Origin: Amycolatopsis eburnea
Lineage (GTDB): Bacteria > Actinomycetota > Actinomycetes > Mycobacteriales > Pseudonocardiaceae
Direction: 5' to 3'
Length of the DNA stretch: 64,000 nt
NCBI RefSeq assembly: GCF_003937945.1
Contig: NZ_RSEC01000014.1
Span: 42,526-106,525 of the forward strand
The notes under the pieces are model-generated. The model worked only from the letters and a program-made list of their open reading frames with translations, had not been told where the DNA came from and searched no databases. A program made the translations under genes and the position numbers. This document shows, one piece after another, positions 57,694 to 64,000 of this stretch. Every line of letters begins with the position of its first letter. The first letter of the stretch is position 1.

Positions 57694-59305
57694 ACACCGG
57701 CAGCGTGATCCGGGACGGCCGGGCCGCGTCGTGGAAGACCTCGAAGCGGTTCGGCTTGCCGTCCACCGCCGACGTGACCGGCTCGCCCGTGCCGTGGTTG
57801 CGCGCGAAGCGGGGGAAGCCGCCGCCCGCCACCTGGACGCGCAGGCGGTGGCCGCGGCGGAAGCGGTAGGCCGTCGGGTCGAGGTCGACCTCGGCCGTCA
57901 CCACGCCGTCTTCGTCGGCCGCGGGGAAGCCCGGGCGCAGCCGCAGGATCCCGTCGGTCACGTTGCGGGACACGCCGTCCGGGGCGACGTCGCAGAGCCG
58001 GACGTAGACGTCGGCGTGGCCGAGTTCGGTGCGCACGTGCACGGTCGCGGCCACTTCGCCGATGACGTCGAGGTCCGCGGGCAGCGGTTCGCCGGTGAAG
58101 ACGAGCACGTCCGGGCGGGCCTCGACCTCCTGGTTGTCGCGTTGCTTCGTCTCGCCGGTGAGCAGGGGCCCGCCGACCGCCGGGGTCGGGTCGGCCGGGT
58201 CGTAGGTGAACGTCGTCGGGAGCGCCCGCTCGGCCACCTCGCCGAGCCCGCCGACCGGCCGCAGGTGGGACGCGGCCGGCGTCGACGGCGGCGGCCAGGA
58301 CTCGAAGTCCAGCCAGGAGTTCGCGCCCTGCAGGAACAACCGGACCGGCGAGCGCTGCAGCTGGGCGCGGTCGCCGAGCAGGTGCGCGCGCAGGAAGCCG
58401 AGCTGGTCGCGGATCATCGGGCCCATGCTCGCCGGCTCGCCGTGGGCCCACGGCCCGATGGTGATCCGCGGCCGCTTGCCCGCTTCGGCGAGGATCCGGA
58501 AGTCGCGCAGCTGCCCGCGGATGAACAGGTCGTACCAGCCGGTCACCATCGACACCGGGACGTCGAGCTTCGCGACTTCGGCGCTGTGGTCGGACATCAC
58601 CCAGTAGTCGTCGTCCGGCACGAAGTGCGCGGTGACGTCCTGGAGGAACTGCACGGGTTTCCCGATCGCGGCGACGTCGGCGCCGCTGAGCGGCAGGTGC
58701 GCCATCGCCCGCCGCGTCTTGCGCTTCTGGAGCGGGTTCGGCAGCGCGGCGAACCGCTCTTCCTGGCGGCCGATCATCGCCGACCACGACACCATGTTGT
58801 CCGCCGCGAGCACGCCGCCCGGGTAGAACGTCGAGACGAACTCCGACGCCGTCACGCCGAGGCACATCGCGGCCAGCGGCGGGTCGAGGTACGGGCCGAC
58901 CGCCCACTGGGTGTGCCCGAGGTAGCTGGCGCCGGCCATGGCGACGTTCCCGTCGCACCACGGCTGCTCCCGCAGCCATTCCGCGGTCGCCACGCCGTCT
59001 TCGCGCTCGAGGTGGAACGGCCGGAACTCGCCGCCCGAGCCGAACGAACCCCGGGTGCTCTGGACGACCGTCTGCAGCCCGTGCCGGGCGAACGTGTCGC
59101 CGAAGAGCTTGGACAGCAGGCCCGCGCGCCCGTACGGCGTGCGGATCAGCACGACCGGCGCCGACGTGGTGCCTTCCGGGGCGTACCGGTCGGCCAGCAG
59201 CGTGACGCCGTCGGGCATCGGCGTGGCCAGGTCGCGCGTCACGACCGGCTTCGGCCCTTCGGCGCGGGGGAGCCCGAGCAGCTTGTCGACAAGTCGGTCC
59301 AGCAC
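57683..59305 (-). CDS. CocE/NonD family hydrolase (X-Pro dipeptidyl-peptidase-like)
   Basis: The 540-residue protein has the alpha/beta hydrolase triad of this family: Ser in AGASYLG, Asp in VTGWYDLFIRG and His in TIGPWAHGE, then a C-terminal beta-sandwich domain. It begins with RTPYGRAGLLSKLF. The family splits esters (CocE) or X-Pro peptides. The GTG at 59305 has GGGGA upstream. The substrate is unknown. Confidence 0.92.
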   Translation of the reverse strand: MLDRLVDKLLGLPRAEGPKPVVTRDLATPMPDGVTLLADRYAPEGTTSAPVVLIRTPYGRAGLLSKLFGDTFARHGLQTVVQSTRGSFGSGGEFRPFHLEREDGVATAEWLREQPWCDGNVAMAGASYLGHTQWAVGPYLDPPLAAMCLGVTASEFVSTFYPGGVLAADNMVSWSAMIGRQEERFAALPNPLQKRKTRRAMAHLPLSGADVAAIGKPVQFLQDVTAHFVPDDDYWVMSDHSAEVAKLDVPVSMVTGWYDLFIRGQLRDFRILAEAGKRPRITIGPWAHGEPASMGPMIRDQLGFLRAHLLGDRAQLQRSPVRLFLQGANSWLDFESWPPPSTPAASHLRPVGGLGEVAERALPTTFTYDPADPTPAVGGPLLTGETKQRDNQEVEARPDVLVFTGEPLPADLDVIGEVAATVHVRTELGHADVYVRLCDVAPDGVSRNVTDGILRLRPGFPAADEDGVVTAEVDLDPTAYRFRRGHRLRVQVAGGGFPRFARNHGTGEPVTSAVDGKPNRFEVFHDAARPSRITLPVFSR

Positions 59306-59358
59306 GGGCGTCCCCGATCAGCCGAAGCGGAGTTGATCCTTCCGGATCCGACCGTACC

Positions 59359-60746
<1,388 letters not shown>

Positions 60747-60750
<4 letters not shown>

Positions 60751-61664
60751 CGCGGGCTCCCCACAGTCAGCTTTCCGGTGAAACGCAGGTTTTCCGGGCC
60801 GGGCGGGACGTCGATCCCGCACAGCTCCAGCGCGCCGGCCAGCACCGGGTACCGCGCCCGGTCGCCGCCGTCGGCGATCTTGGCCGCGATCGCCGTGCCG
60901 TCCGGCAGCGCGGCGATCTGGACGGCCTCGAAGCCGTCCTTCGCGATCAGCCCCGGCACCGCGCGCATGACGGCGGTGACGTCGCGGCGGCTGCCGCCGA
61001 CCAGCTCCGGGTGCGTCCGGATGCCCTCGGCGACCAGGTGCTCGGGCGTGCCGGGCGCGGCGGTCGCGATCTTCGAAACGGCGGTCGCGAGGCCGCGCAA
61101 CGTCGTCGCGAACAGCGGCGCGCCGCAGCCGTCGACGGCGACGCGTTCGATGCCGCGCCCGGTCAGGTCCTCGACGGTCGCCGCGATCGCGCGCTGCAGC
61201 GGGTGGGCCGGGTCGAGGTAGCCCTCGGCCGCCCAGCCGTTCAGCTCGCAGGTCGCGAGCATCGCCGCGTGCTTGCCGGAGCAGTTGTGCGCCAGGCGGC
61301 TCGGCGCGCGGCCGGTCGCGATCCAGTGGTCGCGTTCGACGGGGTCGTACGGGAAGTCGGCCGGGTTGCCGAGCGCGCCGGGGGAGCGGCCGCCGAGGAC
61401 GTCGAGCGCGGCGTCGAGGTGCATCGGCTCGCCGGAGTGGCTGGCCGCCGCGATCGCGAAGCCGGCGGGGGACAGGCGCAGCCCGAGCCGCGCCATCGCC
61501 GTGGCCTGCAGCGGTTTCGCCGTCGACCGCGGGTACATGACGGCGTCCGGGTCACCCGCGGCGAACAGCGTCGAGCCGTCCGGGGCAAGCACGACCAGGG
61601 AGCCGTGGTGCACGCCTTCGACGAGACCGTCGCGGATCAGCTCGACCAGGGGTTCGTGGCTCAC
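60747..61664 (-). CDS. Asparaginase (L-asparaginase II family, PF06089 type)
   Basis: The 305-residue protein belongs to the asparaginase family with [49 protein letters not shown] and DGCGAPLFA. It hydrolyses asparagine to aspartate. The GTG start overlaps the permease stop by 4 nt and its stop overlaps the aspA start by 4 nt, so uptake, hydrolysis and deamination are linked in one mRNA. This family differs from E. coli AnsA/AnsB. Confidence 0.92.
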
Positions 61665-63088
61665 ACGCCCTCCTCGTCGAACGCGCGCATGTCGATCCGC
61701 TTGCGCACGGCGAACCAGCCCGCGACCAGCGCGACCAGGATCGCGGGCAGCGCCAGGAGGGTGATCCGGCCGGTCTCGTCGAAGCCCATCAGGACGACGA
61801 CGGCGGCGAGGAACACCAGCGTCGCGATCTCGGTGTACGGCGAGAACGGCAGCCGGAACGACGGCCGCTCGACGCCCTCGCGCCCGGCCTTGCGGACGAA
61901 CAGCAGGTGGCAGAGCACGATGATGGCCCAGGTGGCGAGGATGCCGATCGCGGCGAAGTTCAGGACGATGTCGAAGGCGTCCTTCGGCACCACGTAGTTG
62001 AGCCCGACGCCCAGCACGCAGACGGCCGCGGTGAGCAGGATCCCGCCGTAGGGCACGTGGTTGCGGTTCATCACGCCGGTGAACTTCGGCGCCGAGCCCG
62101 CCATCGCCATCGACCGCAGGATCCGGCCGGTCGAGTAGAGGCCGGAGTTCAGGCTGGACAGCGCGGCGGTGAGCACGACCAGGTTCATCACGCTGTCCGC
62201 GGCGGGCACGCCGAGGTGGGACAGCACGGTGACGAACGGGCTCTGGTCCTTCGTGTAGGAGCTCCACGGCAGCAGCATCGCCAGCAGCACGACCGAGCCG
62301 ACGTAGAAGACCGCGATCCGCCACATGATGGAGTTGATCGCCTTCGGCATGATCTTCTCCGGGTTCTCGGTCTCGCCCGCCGCGACGCCGACCAGCTCGA
62401 CCGAGGCGTAGGCGAACACCACGCCCTGCACGATCAGCACCATCGGCAGCAGCCCGGTGGGGAAGATCCCGCCGTGCTCGGTGATCAGCCGCGGGCCGGG
62501 GGCGGCGCCGTCGATCGGCGTCTGCGTCACCAGCAGGAAGATCCCGATCACCATGAACAGCACGAGCGCGGCGACCTTGACGATGGCGAACCAGAACTCC
62601 ATCTCGCCGAACAGCTTCACCGAGACGAGGTTCAGCGTCAGGACTACGGCGAGGGCGATCAGCGCGAGCACCCACTGCGGGATCGGCGAGAAGAACGACC
62701 AGAAGTGCGCGTAGAGCGCGATCGCCGTGATGTCGGCGATGCCGGTGGTCGACCAGTTGAGGAAGTGCATCCAGCCGGCGACGTACGCGCCCTTCTCGCC
62801 CATGAACTCGCGGGCGTAGGAGACGAAGGCGCCGCTGGAGGGCCGGTACAGGATCAGCTCGCCGAGCGCGCGGACGACGAAGAACGCGAAGAGCCCGCAG
62901 ACGGCGTAGACGATGGCCAGCGCCGGCCCGGCCTGGGCGAGCCGGCCGCCGGCGCCGAGGAACAGGCCGGTGCCGATGGCCCCGCCGATGGCGATCATGT
63001 TCACGTGCCGGGGCTTGAGGGACTTGCGGTAGCTGGCGTCGCCCGCGTCTGTGGTGGCGTCGGACGGCGTGAGGGTCTGTTCGGTCAC
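61661..63088 (-). CDS. ansP: Amino acid permease, likely asparagine permease
   Basis: The 475-residue APC-family transporter has 12 helices and the amino acid transporter signature from [20 protein letters not shown] to [20 protein letters not shown]. Its place between a GntR gene and asparaginase points to asparagine as the cargo, as in AnsP. The GTG start overlaps the GntR stop by 4 nt. Confidence 0.92.
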   Translation of the reverse strand: MTEQTLTPSDATTDAGDASYRKSLKPRHVNMIAIGGAIGTGLFLGAGGRLAQAGPALAIVYAVCGLFAFFVVRALGELILYRPSSGAFVSYAREFMGEKGAYVAGWMHFLNWSTTGIADITAIALYAHFWSFFSPIPQWVLALIALAVVLTLNLVSVKLFGEMEFWFAIVKVAALVLFMVIGIFLLVTQTPIDGAAPGPRLITEHGGIFPTGLLPMVLIVQGVVFAYASVELVGVAAGETENPEKIMPKAINSIMWRIAVFYVGSVVLLAMLLPWSSYTKDQSPFVTVLSHLGVPAADSVMNLVVLTAALSSLNSGLYSTGRILRSMAMAGSAPKFTGVMNRNHVPYGGILLTAAVCVLGVGLNYVVPKDAFDIVLNFAAIGILATWAIIVLCHLLFVRKAGREGVERPSFRLPFSPYTEIATLVFLAAVVVLMGFDETGRITLLALPAILVALVAGWFAVRKRIDMRAFDEEGV

Positions 63089-63789
63089 TGGTCCCCGTTC
63101 ACGATGCTGGTCAAGGTGGCCTCGACGTGCTCGAGGTGCGCGGTCATGGCTGCGACGGCGTCCGGCTCGGAGCCGCTCGCGATGGCGGTCACGATGTCCC
63201 GGTGCTCGGCGTTCGACTGCGCGCGCCGGCCGCCGAGCTGGTTGAGGAAGGCGGACTGGCGGGCGAGCGCGTCCCGGATCTCCTCGATCACCTTGCCGAA
63301 GACGGGGTTGCCCGAGGCCTGCGCGATGGTGATGTGGAAGAGCGAGTCGAGCGCGACCCACGCGGTGTTGTCGGTCTCGGCGTCCATCCGCTCGACGAGG
63401 TGGCCGAGCAGGTCGAGGTCGTCCTGGCTCCGCCGGGCGGCCGCGTAGCCCGCGACGGGGATCTCGACGTGCCGCCGCACCTCGATGAGGTCGCGGGCGG
63501 AGTAGGGCCCGAACGTCGGGTTCTCGGCGGGCCCGGTCGCGGTGACGAAGGTGCCCTTGCCGGTCTTCGACTCGGTCATGCCGAGGGCCTGCAGACCCCG
63601 GAGGGCTTCCCGGATGACCGACCGGCTGACCTCGAACTCCCTGCTCAGGGACGCTTCGGAGGGAAGCTTCGCGCCGAGGGGGTAGTCCCCGCGTTCGATC
63701 AGCTGCCGCAGGTGGGCCAGCACGGCTTCCATGGCGCTCACCCGGCGAGGACCACCTTGTCCGGCTGTCTGGCTGTCAGACAGGTTCAT
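63085..63789 (-). CDS. GntR/FadR-type regulator of the asparagine operon
   Basis: The protein (234 residues from the ATG at 63789) has a winged helix ([40 protein letters not shown]) and an FCD domain. It is the first gene of the asparagine/aspartate operon. The first codons overlap a CTGTC/GACAG dyad and no ribosome-binding site lies before the ATG, so a GTG at 63741 with AAGGTGG upstream (218 residues) may be the real start. Confidence 0.88.
   Translation of the reverse strand: MNLSDSQTAGQGGPRRVSAMEAVLAHLRQLIERGDYPLGAKLPSEASLSREFEVSRSVIREALRGLQALGMTESKTGKGTFVTATGPAENPTFGPYSARDLIEVRRHVEIPVAGYAAARRSQDDLDLLGHLVERMDAETDNTAWVALDSLFHITIAQASGNPVFGKVIEEIRDALARQSAFLNQLGGRRAQSNAEHRDIVTAIASGSEPDAVAAMTAHLEHVEATLTSIVNGDQ
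63765..63783. promoter_or_regulatory. Candidate GntR operator at the start of the asparagine operon
   Basis: CTGTCTG-n5-CAGACAG (63765-63783) is an exact dyad, and its right half CTGTC-A-GACAG (63773-63783) is itself symmetric. FadR-type regulators bind short TnGTCnGACnA-like dyads, so this is a likely autoregulatory site. It lies in the first codons if the ATG at 63789 is used, or upstream of the gene if the GTG at 63741 is. Confidence 0.5.
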
Positions 63790-63879
63790 GCGGGGAATGC
63801 TCGGTCCCGGGGGTGCGGCTGTCAACGCGGGACCGGGCGGGTGTGGCCCACCTCACCGGCCGACGCTGCGGTCCGCGAT

Positions 63880-63912
63880 GTCATGAAAGGGTCGTTCACC
63901 TCGCCGGACGAC
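63880..63912. repeat. Intergenic repeat, TGAACG-n3-CGTTCA type, copy 2
   Basis: A 33-bp stretch nearly equal to 16527-16559 (3 differences). A CATGAACGAC follows at 63912-63921 and TATGAACGAC again at 63962-63971, so the block carries several TGAACGA half-sites. The 211-bp end of the window after the GntR gene holds no gene I can support. Confidence 0.65.
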
Positions 63913-64000
63913 ATGAACGACAGAGAGGATGGGGGTGAGCACCTCCCGCCAGGGTCTGACCCTATGAACGACTGACCCTTGGGTCTTTGACGGGATGTGT

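Overview
The window is about 70% G+C, rich in GTG starts, and carries several actinobacterial markers: DUF3052 and DUF3145 proteins, an Lsr2-like nucleoid protein, AhpE, a homodimeric-type AceE, and a PucR-type regulator next to fabD-fabH-acpP-fabF. This set, the gene style and the intergenic palindromes (variants of TGAAGGCCnCCTT and TGAACG-n3-CGTTCA) suggest a Pseudonocardiaceae actinomycete, most likely Amycolatopsis or a close relative. The genus is inferred, not proven. The region looks like core chromosome. I see no prophage, IS element, CRISPR array, rRNA or large biosynthetic cluster.

Layout. 1-5.4 kb: small hydrolase, regulator, FAD oxidoreductase, acetyltransferase and YaaA genes, often divergent or tail-to-tail. 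5.3-9.4 kb: 2-hydroxyacid dehydrogenase, VOC protein, proS and a coupled membrane protein. 9.4-16.5 kb: membrane proteins, a large DUF2156 protein with a rhomboid-like N-terminus, HAD phosphatase, YjbQ and a NarL-type two-component system. 16.7-19.9 kb: ferredoxin reductase, acyl desaturase and a 66-residue protein in one operon, divergent from a TetR gene. 20-23.5 kb: pntAa-pntAb-pntB-lplA, all with 4-nt overlaps. 23.5-29 kb: an Lsr2 variant with a histone-H1-like tail, a flavoprotein, a Pro/Ala/Glu-rich membrane protein, DUF3145 and a lipoprotein-like gene. 29-34 kb: fatty acid synthase II genes fabD-fabH-acpP-fabF under fasR. 34-40.7 kb: ABC exporter, TM-helix protein, a nested inverted-repeat element, MOSC protein, PnuC and lactate permease. 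40.8-43.5 kb: TetR/SDR pair and LldD2. 43.5-47.8 kb: aceE, DUF3052, ahpE and tRNA-Val(UAC). 47.8-54 kb: MFS exporter, a CMD/MarR pair, cupin, acyl-CoA ligase and dehydrogenase, and a decayed SDR gene behind an intact MerR-type promoter. 54-59 kb: TetR, DUF1453 protein, aminotransferase, GntR, phosphoesterase and CocE-type hydrolase. 59.3-63.8 kb: a coupled asparagine/aspartate operon (GntR, permease, asparaginase, aspartase).

Functional themes. Membrane lipid making and tuning recurs: fasR-fab, the desaturase operon, and the DUF2156 protein. Redox and central carbon recurs too: transhydrogenase plus lipoate ligase, AceE, lactate permease with LldD2, AhpE. Many small regulator/target pairs are divergent and share clear palindromes. 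Many genes have a TAnnnT or CAnnnT hexamer 6-8 nt before the start codon, which implies leaderless mRNAs. Eleven convergent pairs overlap at their 3' ends.

Limits: all functions come from reading motifs by eye. Start codons are marked where uncertain, and operators are inferred from symmetry and position.
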